Assembly (NCBI GenBank): GCA_020430845.1
Contig: JAGQJA010000101.1
Location: 1-44,680, forward strand
DNA length: 44,680 bases
Direction of reading: 5' to 3'
Source: Myxococcales bacterium
Lineage (GTDB): Bacteria; Myxococcota_A; Polyangia; Polyangiales; Polyangiaceae
Shown here piece by piece: positions 31,455 to 39,835 of the stretch. Positions within the stretch are counted from its first letter, which is position 1. The number at the start of each line of letters is the position of its first letter. A model generated the notes under the pieces. That model worked only from the letters and a program-made list of their open reading frames with translations. It ran no database searches and had not been told where the DNA came from. The position numbers and the translations under genes were made by a program.

Positions 31455-32570
31455 ATGCGAACCGGTCCTTCGAAGGTGGGCCTGCGGCGCGCCCTCGGCG
31501 TCGCCCTCGTGGGCGCGCTCCTCGCCGCCTTTCCGCTCGCCGCCTGCAACAAGAACGATCCGCCGCCGCCGCCCAACGACGGCCCCAAGAAGACCGAGCC
31601 CGTCCCCACGGACATGGTGCTCAACGATTTCTTGCCGAGCGGCGGCGACGTCAACAACCTCAAGGTCCGCATGGAGGGCGGCGTGCCCGAGGCCGGCGGC
31701 GCGGCCCCCGCGGCGTCGGGCCAGGCGGCCGACGAGCCCGCCGGCGAGCCCACGCGCAAGATGAAGCTGCTCGAGCCGGGCGCCGAGCCCCGCGTCGCGC
31801 GCAAGATGGCGCTCCAGGCGAACAAGACCGAGAAGCGCATGCTCGAGTTCCGGCGCAGCCAGGCCCAGGAGGGCGGCCGCGCCGAGGAGCGCCCGCCGCT
31901 CGCGCTCACCATGGACGTCACGCCCAAGGACGTGAAGAAGGACGGCGCGAAGGTCCACATCAAGCTCGCCAAGGTCGAGGTGCCGGGCGCCGAGAAGGAC
32001 AAGGCCGCCGCGGCCGCCGTCGCGCAGGAGTTCGGGGCCCTCATCGGCCTCACCGCCATCGCCGAGGTCTCGTCGCGCGGCTCCGTGGGAGAGCTCTCGT
32101 TCGAGGGCAGCGAGCGCGTCAAGAAGCAGAGCGCGCTCGAGGTCATCGACGGCCTGCAGCAGGCGGCAGAGCACATGTTCCCGCCGTTGCCCGACGAGCC
32201 GATCGGCGTCGGCGCCAAGTGGGAGGACCGCAACACCGTCAAGCAGGGCCCCATCGAGCAGCAGGTCGCGCACGTCTTCGAGCTCACCGAGCTCAAGGAC
32301 GACGTGGCCACCATCACCGCCAAGCTCGAGACCAAGGTGCCCAAGCGCGCCGTGCCCAACCCGCGCATGCCCCCGGGCACGACGATGCAGGTCGACTCCA
32401 AGGGCACGTACACGTACACGGTGCGGTTCGACCGCCCGGCCATCAAGGTCACGGGCGAGATGAAGACCCTCGTCAAGATCGAGGCTCCGGTGCCCGACGC
32501 GCCCGGCGGCAAGCAGACCATCAACCAGACGGTCACGGTCTCGCACAAGATCACGACCCCCGCCCCTTGA
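31455..32570 (+). CDS. lipoprotein of unknown function
   Basis: A 371-residue lipoprotein, ATG 31455, with a typical signal and lipobox LAAC at Cys30 or so, followed by a Pro/Asn linker. The first half of the mature protein is charged and Ala-rich, probably disordered or helical (ARKMALQANKTEKRMLEFRR). The second half (from LTMDVTPKDVKKDG) is a beta-rich domain with KVHIKLAKVEVPG and TTMQVDSKGTYTYTVRFDRP. It resembles the many DUF6263-type or related lipoproteins, but I cannot name a family. It is divergent from the flavoprotein gene and 49 bases before ssb; it may be cotranscribed with ssb. Confidence 0.82.
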   Translation: MRTGPSKVGLRRALGVALVGALLAAFPLAACNKNDPPPPPNDGPKKTEPVPTDMVLNDFLPSGGDVNNLKVRMEGGVPEAGGAAPAASGQAADEPAGEPTRKMKLLEPGAEPRVARKMALQANKTEKRMLEFRRSQAQEGGRAEERPPLALTMDVTPKDVKKDGAKVHIKLAKVEVPGAEKDKAAAAAVAQEFGALIGLTAIAEVSSRGSVGELSFEGSERVKKQSALEVIDGLQQAAEHMFPPLPDEPIGVGAKWEDRNTVKQGPIEQQVAHVFELTELKDDVATITAKLETKVPKRAVPNPRMPPGTTMQVDSKGTYTYTVRFDRPAIKVTGEMKTLVKIEAPVPDAPGGKQTINQTVTVSHKITTPAP

Positions 32571-32619
32571 CGCACACGGCGGGTCGTCTAAGCGTCAGCG
32601 GCACAACGGAGGCGCGACG

Positions 32620-33105
32620 ATGGCGGAAGGTTTGAACAAGGTCATGTTGCTCGGCAACTTGGGGGCAGACCCCGAGCTGCGCGTGACGCAGGGAGGGCAG
32701 GCGGTGCTCAAGCTCCGCCTCGCGACGACCGAGTCGTACCTCGACAAGAATCAGACGCGCCAGGAGCGCACCGAGTGGCACTCCGTCACGGTGTGGGGCA
32801 AGCGCGGCGAGGCGCTCGCCAAGTTCCTCACCAAGGGCTCGAGCATCTTCGTCGAGGGCTCGATCCGCACGTCGAGCTACGAGAAGGACGGCGACAAGCG
32901 TTACCGCACCGAGATCATCGCGAACAACATCCTGCTCACGGGCGGACGTGGCCGCGGCTCGAGCGACGAGCCCTACCGCGCGCCCTCGGGCGGCGGCGGT
33001 GGCGGTGGCGGTCGTGATCAGGGGCGTCAGCCGTCGGCGCCGCCGGCCGGAAACGACGACTTCGGCAACGACTACGGCCCGGTCGACGACGAAATCCCGT
33101 TCTGA
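32620..33105 (+). CDS. ssb: single-stranded DNA-binding protein
   Basis: A 161-residue SSB. The OB fold at residues 1-110 contains LNKVMLLGNLGADPELR, WHSVTVWGKRGEALAKFL, GSSIFVEGSIRTSSYEK and YRTEIIANNILLTG. A Gly-rich linker follows and the acidic tip DDEIPF ends the protein; that tip binds DNA repair and replication partners. It coats single-stranded DNA during replication, repair and recombination. GGAGG (32608-32612) lies seven bases before ATG. Length and composition are normal. Confidence 0.98.
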   Translation: MAEGLNKVMLLGNLGADPELRVTQGGQAVLKLRLATTESYLDKNQTRQERTEWHSVTVWGKRGEALAKFLTKGSSIFVEGSIRTSSYEKDGDKRYRTEIIANNILLTGGRGRGSSDEPYRAPSGGGGGGGGRDQGRQPSAPPAGNDDFGNDYGPVDDEIPF

Positions 33106-33208
33106 CCGCTGCTGCGGCAGCGCGGCACCCCCGAGCTCATCCACGCGCGGCGTCGCTCCCGAGCGCCTCGTGCATGGGTGAGCTTGCGGTTTTCGGGGCC
33201 AGGCACTA

Positions 33209-33224
33209 AGAGGGTCGTCCCTCT
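33209..33224 (+). promoter_or_regulatory. possible hairpin in the rpmE leader
   Basis: AGAGGG (33209-33214) and CCCTCT (33219-33224) can pair over the loop TCGT, 40 bases before the rpmE start codon. Ribosomal-protein leaders are often regulated by RNA structure, so this hairpin is worth noting, but its stem is only six base pairs. Confidence 0.25.
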
Positions 33225-33264
33225 CTCATGGCTATGGGCCTGAACGGAGAGGGCGGAGAAGATC

Positions 33265-33540
33265 ATGAAGGAAGGCATCCACCCCAACTACCTCCCGGCC
33301 ACCGTCGCCTGCGCATGCGGCAACACCGTGGTCACCAAGTCCACCCGCGGCGACTTCCAGGTCGACGTGTGCGCGGCCTGCCACCCGTTCTACACGGGCA
33401 CGCAGAAGCTCATCGACGCCGCCGGTCGCGTCGATCGCTTCCGCCGTCGCTACGGTGCGGGCGGCGCGCCCAAGGGCGGCAAGCCCGAGGTCGCCCCGGC
33501 CGCCGAGGCGCCCGCCGCCGAAGCCCCCGCCGCGGACTGA
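33265..33540 (+). CDS. rpmE: 50S ribosomal protein L31
   Basis: A 91-residue L31. The zinc ligands Cys16, Cys18, Cys36 and Cys39 (CACG and CAACH) show the zinc-binding form. [11 protein letters not shown] at the start and [24 protein letters not shown] are the usual core. From residue 70 there is an extra Lys/Pro/Ala/Glu tail ([15 protein letters not shown]), making it about 20 residues longer than the common 66-70. GGAG (33255-33258) sits six bases before ATG. The order rpmE, DUF1385, prfA is also known in other bacteria. Confidence 0.97.
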   Translation: MKEGIHPNYLPATVACACGNTVVTKSTRGDFQVDVCAACHPFYTGTQKLIDAAGRVDRFRRRYGAGGAPKGGKPEVAPAAEAPAAEAPAAD

Positions 33541-33588
33541 CGTTCGAGCGGGTGGCCGACGGCCCCCGTCGCGCGTAGATTCCGAGTG

Positions 33589-34848
33589 ATGTCCGCGTCA
33601 CCCAGCACGTCCCCCGCCGAAGGCACACACAATCCTACACCGCCTTACATCGGCGGGCAGGCCGTGCTCGAGGGCGTCATGATGCGCTCGCCGCGCTCGT
33701 TCGCGGTCGTGGTGCGCCGCGCCGACGGCTCGCTCCACGTCCGCGAGCGGAGCGTGCCCGATGGTCGCACCGGCGTGTGGCGCTGGCCGCTCGCCCGTGG
33801 CGTGGCCTCGCTCGTCGAGTCGCTCCGGCTCGGCAGCGAGGCGCTCCGCTTCAGCGCCGACCAGATGGAGCGCGACATGGAGGCGGCCGAGCGCGCCGAG
33901 AAGTCGGCCGCCAAGGCCGGCGACAAGGCCGCGCCCAAGAAGAAGGCCGCGGGCGTGGGCGGCGCGGCGCTGCGCGCGCTCACGGCGCTCGGCTACACGC
34001 TCTTCTTGCTCACCACGCAAGACGACGCGGCCGCCACCGACGACGGCGGCGCCGACAGCGCCAAGCCGCCCGCCGACGATCCCGCCGACGACGGAGCGCC
34101 CGCGTCCGGAGACGCGCCCAAGAAGCGCGGCGCCGGCGGCGGGCTCATGCTCGTCATCATGGTCGCGTTCCTCTTCGCGCTGCCGCAGGCCGCGGCCGCG
34201 GGCGTCAACAAGCTCCTCGGCCTCAGCCTCGAGGTGCAGTCGCCGGCCTTCCAGGCGATCACGGGCGCCTTCAAGCTCACGATCGTCGTGGGCTACCTGC
34301 TGCTCATCCGCAGCCTTCTGCCCGACATCCGCCGCGTGTTCCAGTACCACGGCGCCGAGCACAAGACGATCTCGACCTATGAGGCCGGCGAGGAGCTCAA
34401 CGTCGACAACGCGCGCGCCAAGACGACGCTGCACCCGCGGTGCGGCACGACGTTCCTCGTCATGGTCGCCATCGTCTCGATCCTGGTGTTCACCGCCATC
34501 GGCGGCTTCCTCCCGCGCATCCACACGGGCCGCGCGCTGCTCGACAACGCGATCTTCTTGGTCGAGAAGCTCCCGTTCATCCCCGTCATCGCGGCGGTGA
34601 CGTTCGAGATCCAGCGCGTCTTCGCCAAGTACTGCACGACGGGGCCGCTGCGCCTCTTGCTCGTGCCCGGCTTTCTCTGCCAGCGCATCACGACCATCGA
34701 GCCCGACGACGCGCAGCTCGAGGTGGCGCTCGCGTCGCTCCGCGTGACGCTCCTGCGTGAGCGCGGCGCCGCGTCGAGCGGAGGGGACGTGCGCTTCGCG
34801 AGCTTCGACTCGCTCATGCGCACCGACCGACTGCGGCGCGCGGCCTGA
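33589..34848 (+). CDS. DUF1385 (YqhQ-type) membrane protein
   Basis: A 419-residue integral membrane protein of the DUF1385 family. It begins near IGGQAVLEGVMMRSP, the family signature for the N-terminus, and contains FQYHGAEHKTISTYEAGEEL and HPRCGTTFLVMVAIVSILVF, both conserved. About four hydrophobic segments are seen. A disordered Ala/Asp/Pro stretch (about residues 145-180, DDAAATDDGG to DAPKKRGAGG) interrupts the usual region between the first helices. Function of DUF1385 proteins is not settled. ATG 33589 follows a GTG in frame at 33586. It is immediately upstream of prfA (three bases between) and probably cotranscribed. Confidence 0.92.
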   Translation: MSASPSTSPAEGTHNPTPPYIGGQAVLEGVMMRSPRSFAVVVRRADGSLHVRERSVPDGRTGVWRWPLARGVASLVESLRLGSEALRFSADQMERDMEAAERAEKSAAKAGDKAAPKKKAAGVGGAALRALTALGYTLFLLTTQDDAAATDDGGADSAKPPADDPADDGAPASGDAPKKRGAGGGLMLVIMVAFLFALPQAAAAGVNKLLGLSLEVQSPAFQAITGAFKLTIVVGYLLLIRSLLPDIRRVFQYHGAEHKTISTYEAGEELNVDNARAKTTLHPRCGTTFLVMVAIVSILVFTAIGGFLPRIHTGRALLDNAIFLVEKLPFIPVIAAVTFEIQRVFAKYCTTGPLRLLLVPGFLCQRITTIEPDDAQLEVALASLRVTLLRERGAASSGGDVRFASFDSLMRTDRLRRAA

Positions 34849-34851
34849 CCG

Positions 34852-35958
34852 ATGCTCCCGCTCGAAAAGCTCGACCAGCTCTCGCGCCGGTACGGCGAGC
34901 TGGACGAGCTCATGTGTCAGCCGGACGTGCTCGCCGACAGCGACAAGCTCACGAAGCTCCACAAGGAGCGCGCGGAGCTCGAGCCGCTCGTCGTCGCGTA
35001 CGCGCGTTACCGCGAGGTGGACCGCAAGCTCGTCGAGGACCAAGAGGCGCTGGCCGACCCCGAGCTGCGCGAGCTCGCCGAGATGGAGATCCCCGAGCTG
35101 TCGGCCGAGAAGGGCACGCTCACGCGCGAGATCCAGCTCCTGCTCCTGCCGGCCGACCCCAACGAGGGCAAGAACATCATCCTCGAGATCCGCGCGGGCG
35201 AGGGGGGCGAGGAGGCCGCGCTCTTCGCCGCCGATCTCTTTCGTATGTACGGGCGGTGGGCCGAGGGCAAGGGCTGGAAGATCGAGGTGCTCAGCCTGAG
35301 CGAAGCGGCGGCCGGCGGCATCAAAGAGGTCATCGCGCTCGTCACCGGCAAGTCGGTGTACGCCGAGATGCGCTTCGAGGGCGGCGTGCACCGCGTGCAG
35401 CGCGTGCCCGCCACGGAGGCGCAGGGGCGCATCCACACGTCGACCGCGACCGTGGCGGTCTTGCCCGAGGCCGACGACGTGGCCGTCGTCATCGACGAGA
35501 AGGATCTCGAGATCTCGATCGCGGCGAGCGGCGGACCGGGCGGCCAGGGCGTCAACACCACGAACAGCGCCGTGCAGATCCAGCACAAGCCCACCGGCAT
35601 GATCGTCAAGTGCCAGGACGAGCGCTCCCAGCTCAAGAACAAGGCCAAGGCCATGAAGGTGCTCAAGAGCCGGCTCTTGGACATCGAGCGCGAGAAGCAA
35701 GAGGCCGCCATCGGCGCCGAGCGACGCGGCATGGTCGGCACGGGCGAGCGCAGCCAGAAGATCCGCACGTACAACTTCCCGCAGAACCGCGTGAGCGATC
35801 ACCGCATCAAGCTCACCATCGGCAAGCTCGACCGCGTCATGCAAGGCGAGCTCGACGAGATCGTGACGGCGCTTCGCACGCACCGGCAGGCGGCGCTCCT
35901 CGAGGACGCGACCGGCATCAAGGCGCCCGCCTTCGGCGGCGGCGACGCAGACGAATGA
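34852..35958 (+). CDS. prfA: peptide chain release factor 1
   Basis: A 368-residue class I release factor. The codon-recognition motif PAT is at 186-188, which reads UAA and UAG; release factor 2 would have SPF. The catalytic GGQ is at 230-232 in SGGPGGQGVNTTNSAVQ. NP-type helical domain 1 occupies about 1-105. It ends protein synthesis by hydrolysing peptidyl-tRNA in the ribosome. Length is standard. A 138-residue gene overlaps its stop by four bases; in many bacteria prmC (the GGQ methylase) holds this place, but not here. Confidence 0.98.
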   Translation: MLPLEKLDQLSRRYGELDELMCQPDVLADSDKLTKLHKERAELEPLVVAYARYREVDRKLVEDQEALADPELRELAEMEIPELSAEKGTLTREIQLLLLPADPNEGKNIILEIRAGEGGEEAALFAADLFRMYGRWAEGKGWKIEVLSLSEAAAGGIKEVIALVTGKSVYAEMRFEGGVHRVQRVPATEAQGRIHTSTATVAVLPEADDVAVVIDEKDLEISIAASGGPGGQGVNTTNSAVQIQHKPTGMIVKCQDERSQLKNKAKAMKVLKSRLLDIEREKQEAAIGAERRGMVGTGERSQKIRTYNFPQNRVSDHRIKLTIGKLDRVMQGELDEIVTALRTHRQAALLEDATGIKAPAFGGGDADE

Positions 35959-36371
35959 GCGTGCCGCTCGAGAGTCGGCACGTCGAGGCCTTGACCGTGG
36001 CGATGACGATCGCGCCGGGCGTCTACTCGCGCAACCGCCTCTTCGACTTCTTCACCGTGCCGGGCGTCGCGCGCGCCAAGGAGCGGGCGGCCCTCTTGCG
36101 GGGCATCCTGCGCCAGCTGCCGCAGGCCGAGCACGTGACGGTCTCTCCGATGGGGGCGCACGAGCTGGTGCTCCGCTATCGCGTGCCTTCGGTGCGCCTC
36201 GACCGCACGGCGACGCTCAGCCGGGTCGAGCTGTCGTGCCTGCGCGTCGTCGCCGACGACGGCTCGGGCGCGCTCGCGGCCACCGCCGAAGACCGCGCTC
36301 GCGTCGACGAGGCGCTCGCGCTGCTGCAAGGCCACGCGCCCACGCGCGGGGCCGCGTCGTTCGACGCGTGA
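35955..36371 (+). CDS. protein of unknown function coupled to prfA
   Basis: A 138-residue soluble protein. ATG 35955 overlaps the prfA stop in an ATGA junction, so translation is coupled. It has no signal, membrane helix or Cys-rich motif; one pair of segments (EHVTVSPMGAHELVLRYRVP and TATLSRVELSCLRVV) is beta-rich, with helices at the ends. I do not recognise a family. It takes the place where prmC is often found, but has no SAM-binding or NPPY motif, so it is not the GGQ methylase. Its conservation with prfA in relatives would decide whether it has a translation role. Confidence 0.8.
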   Translation: MSVPLESRHVEALTVAMTIAPGVYSRNRLFDFFTVPGVARAKERAALLRGILRQLPQAEHVTVSPMGAHELVLRYRVPSVRLDRTATLSRVELSCLRVVADDGSGALAATAEDRARVDEALALLQGHAPTRGAASFDA

Positions 36372-36389
36372 CCGCTCGCGCCGCGCGGC

Positions 36390-38447
36390 TCAGAGCGCGC
36401 CGCGGATGGCCAGCGACGGGCCGTGGAACACGTCGAACTGGCCGAAGTCGGTGCGCAGCGCGCGCCCGTTGCGCGTCGCGTCGCGCGTGACGATCGTGTA
36501 GATCATGTTGCCCCGGTACTCGAGGCGCAGGTCGAGCCGCACGCGGCTCCCGCGCGGGAGCAGGCGCCAGCGCAGGCCGAGCGCGCCGTTGCCGTTGAGC
36601 CCGATGGCCACCTCGCGCGCGTTGTCGCGGTTCTGGTCGCCGTCGGGCTGCGTCGCGTCGCGCAAGAAGTAGAACGACGTGGGGCCCGCGCCGCCGGCGA
36701 CGCCGAGGTCGAGGTAGGGTGACCAGCGCGGCGCGTCGCCCACGCCGAAGCGGCCCGAGACGGTGGCCATGTAGAAGCGGCTCGTGATCGGCTGCGCGGG
36801 GGTCTCGCGCGCGAAGGTGAAGCGCTCCTGGCCCGCGACGGTCGACGTGTCCTCGAGCTCGTAGACGATGCGCGGCAGCGTGTACTGGTAGTAGCGCCCG
36901 CCGACGACGAGCTCCTCCATCGCGGCGTTGAGCGACTCGTTGTTGAGCACCCACAGGAGGTCGTAGCCCACGTCCACCGTCGTGTACTTGAGCTGCAGCG
37001 GCGCGGACGCGACCGTGTTCGCCACGTTGGTCGCCTGCACCTGGTTGACGCGCCCGTTGGTGAAGGTGGCCGTCCGCACCGACGTGCGCACGCCCAAGAG
37101 CCCGAGGCCCGCGTCGATGACGTCGCTCGCGACGCCGGTGATGCCGAGCTGTTCGACGAACGAGCTCGACTCGAGCGAGCCGCCGCTCTTCCACACGCGG
37201 TCGGTCGAGTAGCCGAAGCCCAGGTTGGCCGCGCCCGGCAGGCGGATCCAGTCGAGCACGATGTCGAGCCGCGCGCTCGCCAGGATGATCGGGTCGATGC
37301 GGTAGTCGAGCTTGAACTGTCGCCCGCGGAAGTCGTACGCGTCGCCGTTGCGGTCGGGCGTGCCGATCGAGCTGTAGATGAGCGACTCGCCGCCGGCCCG
37401 GAGGTCGACGCGGAACGAGTCGATCGTGATCCCGACGATCTGGTCGACGACGCTCTCGGCGAGGACGAAGCCCGGGCTCTTGTCGACGTCCTCCTTGAGC
37501 GCCTTGCCGAGCGAAGACGTCATCTTGTCGAGCAGGTCGGCCTGTCGCAAGAACGCCTGCTTGATGCCGAGCGCGAAGGCCGGCATCTGCCAGACCTGCC
37601 GCACGACCTTCAGGTTGGCCTTGAACGTGAGGTCGCGCGGAGCCGTCGGGATCGAGCGAATGGTCTGCACGACGACGATGGGGATGAGCGCGAGCGCCTC
37701 GAGCTCGATGCGGAACGCGACCGACAGCGCGTAGAACGCGTCGCGCGCGATCTGCTTCTTGTCGCCGGAGGCGAGCGCCGCGTCGCTGACCAGGTTCTCG
37801 CTGTCCTTGTTGACGTCGTCGGCGGCGGCGAGCACAGCGCCCTTGGCGCGGGCGACCTTGTCACGCGCCGTGGCGAGCTCTCCCTCGCGCGCCTTGCGCG
37901 CCTCGAGCGACAAGCCCGAGAGCTCGCTCGAGACGCGCTCCTCGTCGTCGGTGGCCTCGGCGAGCTGTTTGGTGGCGTCGCGGTACTTGATCCAGTGCGC
38001 CTTGATGTCCTTCGTGCGCGGATTGAGCGCGCCCACCGCGTCGAAGAGCGACGGGTACATGCCCTTCTCGGGCGGCGGTCCGTACTCGGCGAGCGTCTTC
38101 TCGACGTGCACGCGGTAACACTTGAGGATCGGCACCTCGATGTTCTCGAGGTCGCGGTACGGGTAGCTGTCCTTGAGGTCGGCCTTGATGGCGCGGAACT
38201 GCGGGTCGGTGAGCCCGAGGCGCCGCGGCCACATGTCGCCCGGCGTGTAGCTCGTCTGCATCAAGATGCGGTCGACGAGCTCGAGCGTGCGCGCGATGTC
38301 CTCGACGCGATCGATGTTGACCTTGAGGTTGGGGTCCTCGTTGGCGTACGCGCGGAGCGCGCGGACGTTCTGCGAGGCCGCGCCGCAGCCCGACGTGGCA
38401 AGCGCCGCACCACACAACGCCAATAAGCAAAGGAGCCGCTTCCCCAA
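36390..38447 (-). CDS. large lipoprotein with central coiled region and beta-rich C-terminal half
   Basis: A 685-residue protein starting at TTG 38447, preceded by GGGGGGA. The signal ends at the lipobox TSGC (Cys21). Residues about 35-330 are mostly helical and charged, with a coiled-coil-like run at about 165-215. A short hydrophobic stretch (ALALIPIVVVQTI) lies near 258. From about 340 to the end the sequence alternates like beta strands: RRFKLDYRID-type, GGRYYQYTLPRIVYELE, ATVSGRFGVGDAPRWSPYLDLGVAGGAG, RVRLDLRLEYRGNMIYTIV and a final aromatic strand, consistent with an outer-membrane barrel or beta-sandwich. No known family. It is convergent with the prfA-coupled gene. Confidence 0.85.
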   Translation of the reverse strand: MGKRLLCLLALCGAALATSGCGAASQNVRALRAYANEDPNLKVNIDRVEDIARTLELVDRILMQTSYTPGDMWPRRLGLTDPQFRAIKADLKDSYPYRDLENIEVPILKCYRVHVEKTLAEYGPPPEKGMYPSLFDAVGALNPRTKDIKAHWIKYRDATKQLAEATDDEERVSSELSGLSLEARKAREGELATARDKVARAKGAVLAAADDVNKDSENLVSDAALASGDKKQIARDAFYALSVAFRIELEALALIPIVVVQTIRSIPTAPRDLTFKANLKVVRQVWQMPAFALGIKQAFLRQADLLDKMTSSLGKALKEDVDKSPGFVLAESVVDQIVGITIDSFRVDLRAGGESLIYSSIGTPDRNGDAYDFRGRQFKLDYRIDPIILASARLDIVLDWIRLPGAANLGFGYSTDRVWKSGGSLESSSFVEQLGITGVASDVIDAGLGLLGVRTSVRTATFTNGRVNQVQATNVANTVASAPLQLKYTTVDVGYDLLWVLNNESLNAAMEELVVGGRYYQYTLPRIVYELEDTSTVAGQERFTFARETPAQPITSRFYMATVSGRFGVGDAPRWSPYLDLGVAGGAGPTSFYFLRDATQPDGDQNRDNAREVAIGLNGNGALGLRWRLLPRGSRVRLDLRLEYRGNMIYTIVTRDATRNGRALRTDFGQFDVFHGPSLAIRGAL

Positions 38448-38507
38448 CGTTCCCCCCGAAGCGTAGCAGGCGCCGCGCGGGCGCGAAGGCCTTCGCGCGG
38501 GGAATCG

Positions 38508-38849
38508 TCAGCCCGGGGGCCAGCCCAGCTGGCGGCCGCCGAGGACGTGGACGTGCAGGTGAAAGACGCTCTGGCCGCCGTCGGCGCCGTTGTTGACGAC
38601 GAGCCGGTAGCCGCTCTCCGTCAGACCGAGCTTCTCGGCCACCTCGCGCGCCGCGAGCATCGTCTCACCCAGGAGCGCCGCGTGCTCTCGCGTCGCCTCG
38701 GCGATGGCCGTCAGGTGCTGCTTGGGGATCACGAGCGCGTGGCTCGGCGCCTGCGGGTTGACGTCCTTGAACGCGAGGACGTGCTCGTTCTCGAGGACGA
38801 TCTCGGCGGGGATCTTCTTTGCGACGATGTTGCAGAACAGGCAGCCCAT
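38508..38849 (-). CDS. HIT-family purine nucleoside phosphoramidase, HinT-like
   Basis: A 113-residue HIT protein, ATG 38849. The histidine triad is in FHLHVHVLGG near residues 97-105, with the usual His97-X-His99-X-His101 layout. The start MGCLFCNIVAKKIPAEIV, with CxxC zinc-like pair, and HALVIPKQHL are typical of HinT. It hydrolyses AMP-lysine-type phosphoramidates in the cytoplasm. Length is normal. It lies on the same strand, between the ATP-grasp gene upstream and the large lipoprotein gene downstream, with about 45-60 bases on each side. Confidence 0.95.
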   Translation of the reverse strand: MGCLFCNIVAKKIPAEIVLENEHVLAFKDVNPQAPSHALVIPKQHLTAIAEATREHAALLGETMLAAREVAEKLGLTESGYRLVVNNGADGGQSVFHLHVHVLGGRQLGWPPG

Positions 38850-38893
38850 CGCCCGAGGGTAGCCGTGCGCCCGCGCGCGGGGGAAGCCCCAAC

Positions 38894-39742
38894 TCAGGGC
38901 CGGAGGCGCTTGACGATCGCGCGCGCGAGCTTGTCGGCCGCGCCGCGGCGCTGCGCGAGGAAGAGCGACGGTTCGAGCAGCTCGAGCTCCATGAGGCGCA
39001 GATCGCCGGCGGGGTGACGTACGACGTCGACGCGCGCGTAGAGCAGCTCGGCGGCGAACGGCGCCAGCACGCCCTCGGCGAACGCCCGCTCCTCGTCGCT
39101 CACCGCGAGGGCGTCGGACACCGCTTCGTCTCCGCCGGCGAGGCGCGCCGACTTGCGCACGGCGTGCGTGAGCTCGCCGTCGATCCACACGAGGGCGCGC
39201 TCGCCGTGACCTTCGACGTCGGGCATGTACTGCTGGACCATCACGTCGCGCGTCGCCACGAGCTCTGCGTAGAACGCGCGCGCGGCCTCCCGCTCGGACC
39301 GGCGGAAGCGCTTGGTCTGGAACGACGCGGCGCTCACCGTGGGCTTGATCACCAGATCGTCCCAGTCCCGGTCGTCGAGGGCGGCGTCGAGGATCGCTCC
39401 CTGGCGCTGCGGCGCGAAGATCGTCGGCACCACGGCCACCCCGCGTGCGGTGAGGTCGGCGAAGTAGGTCTTCTTGGCGTTCCAGCGGACGATGTGCGGC
39501 GGGTTGTACATCGGCGTCTCGGCCGACGCGCGATCGACCCACGCGAGGAAGGCGTCGAGGTCGCGGTAGTAGTTCCACGTCGAGCGCAAGACGATGACGT
39601 CGGCCTCGTCGAAGCGCGCCGTGGGATCGTCCCACGCGAGGACCGACGCCTCGGCGCCCGCGAGGTGCAGCGCGTCGACGAGGAGCGTCGCGTCGGGGTC
39701 GGGCTCGGGGAGGACGGCGCAGGATGCGAGGGCGACCTTCAT
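38894..39742 (-). CDS. ATP-grasp ligase, RimK-related
   Basis: A 282-residue enzyme, ATG 39742. It has the ATP-grasp fold pattern: an N-terminal domain with VIVLRSTWNYYRDLDAFLAW, a nucleotide-binding part with LVIKPTVSAASFQTKRF, then VMVQQYMPDVEGHGERALVWIDGEL, and the metal-binding end VDVVRHPAGDLRLMELELLEPSLF, where Glu and Asn-equivalent residues bind magnesium. Such enzymes join a carboxylate to an amine or thiol using ATP; known relatives make glutathione-like peptides or modify proteins. The sequence is close to a widespread group of unknown substrate. It is divergent from the methyltransferase gene at 39836. Confidence 0.9.
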   Translation of the reverse strand: MKVALASCAVLPEPDPDATLLVDALHLAGAEASVLAWDDPTARFDEADVIVLRSTWNYYRDLDAFLAWVDRASAETPMYNPPHIVRWNAKKTYFADLTARGVAVVPTIFAPQRQGAILDAALDDRDWDDLVIKPTVSAASFQTKRFRRSEREAARAFYAELVATRDVMVQQYMPDVEGHGERALVWIDGELTHAVRKSARLAGGDEAVSDALAVSDEERAFAEGVLAPFAAELLYARVDVVRHPAGDLRLMELELLEPSLFLAQRRGAADKLARAIVKRLRP

Positions 39743-39835
39743 GGTGCGTACCCCGTCCACCCGCGCAAGGCGGGCGTCAAGGGCCGGTCGGCGAGCGGAC
39801 TTTACGCGCCAGCGCCGTGGCCGTAGGCAGCCGTC

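Noticed and set aside
33598-35883. Minus-strand open frame of 761 codons
   Set aside because: Opposite the DUF1385 and prfA genes, which are certain; the frame has no start signal or motif.
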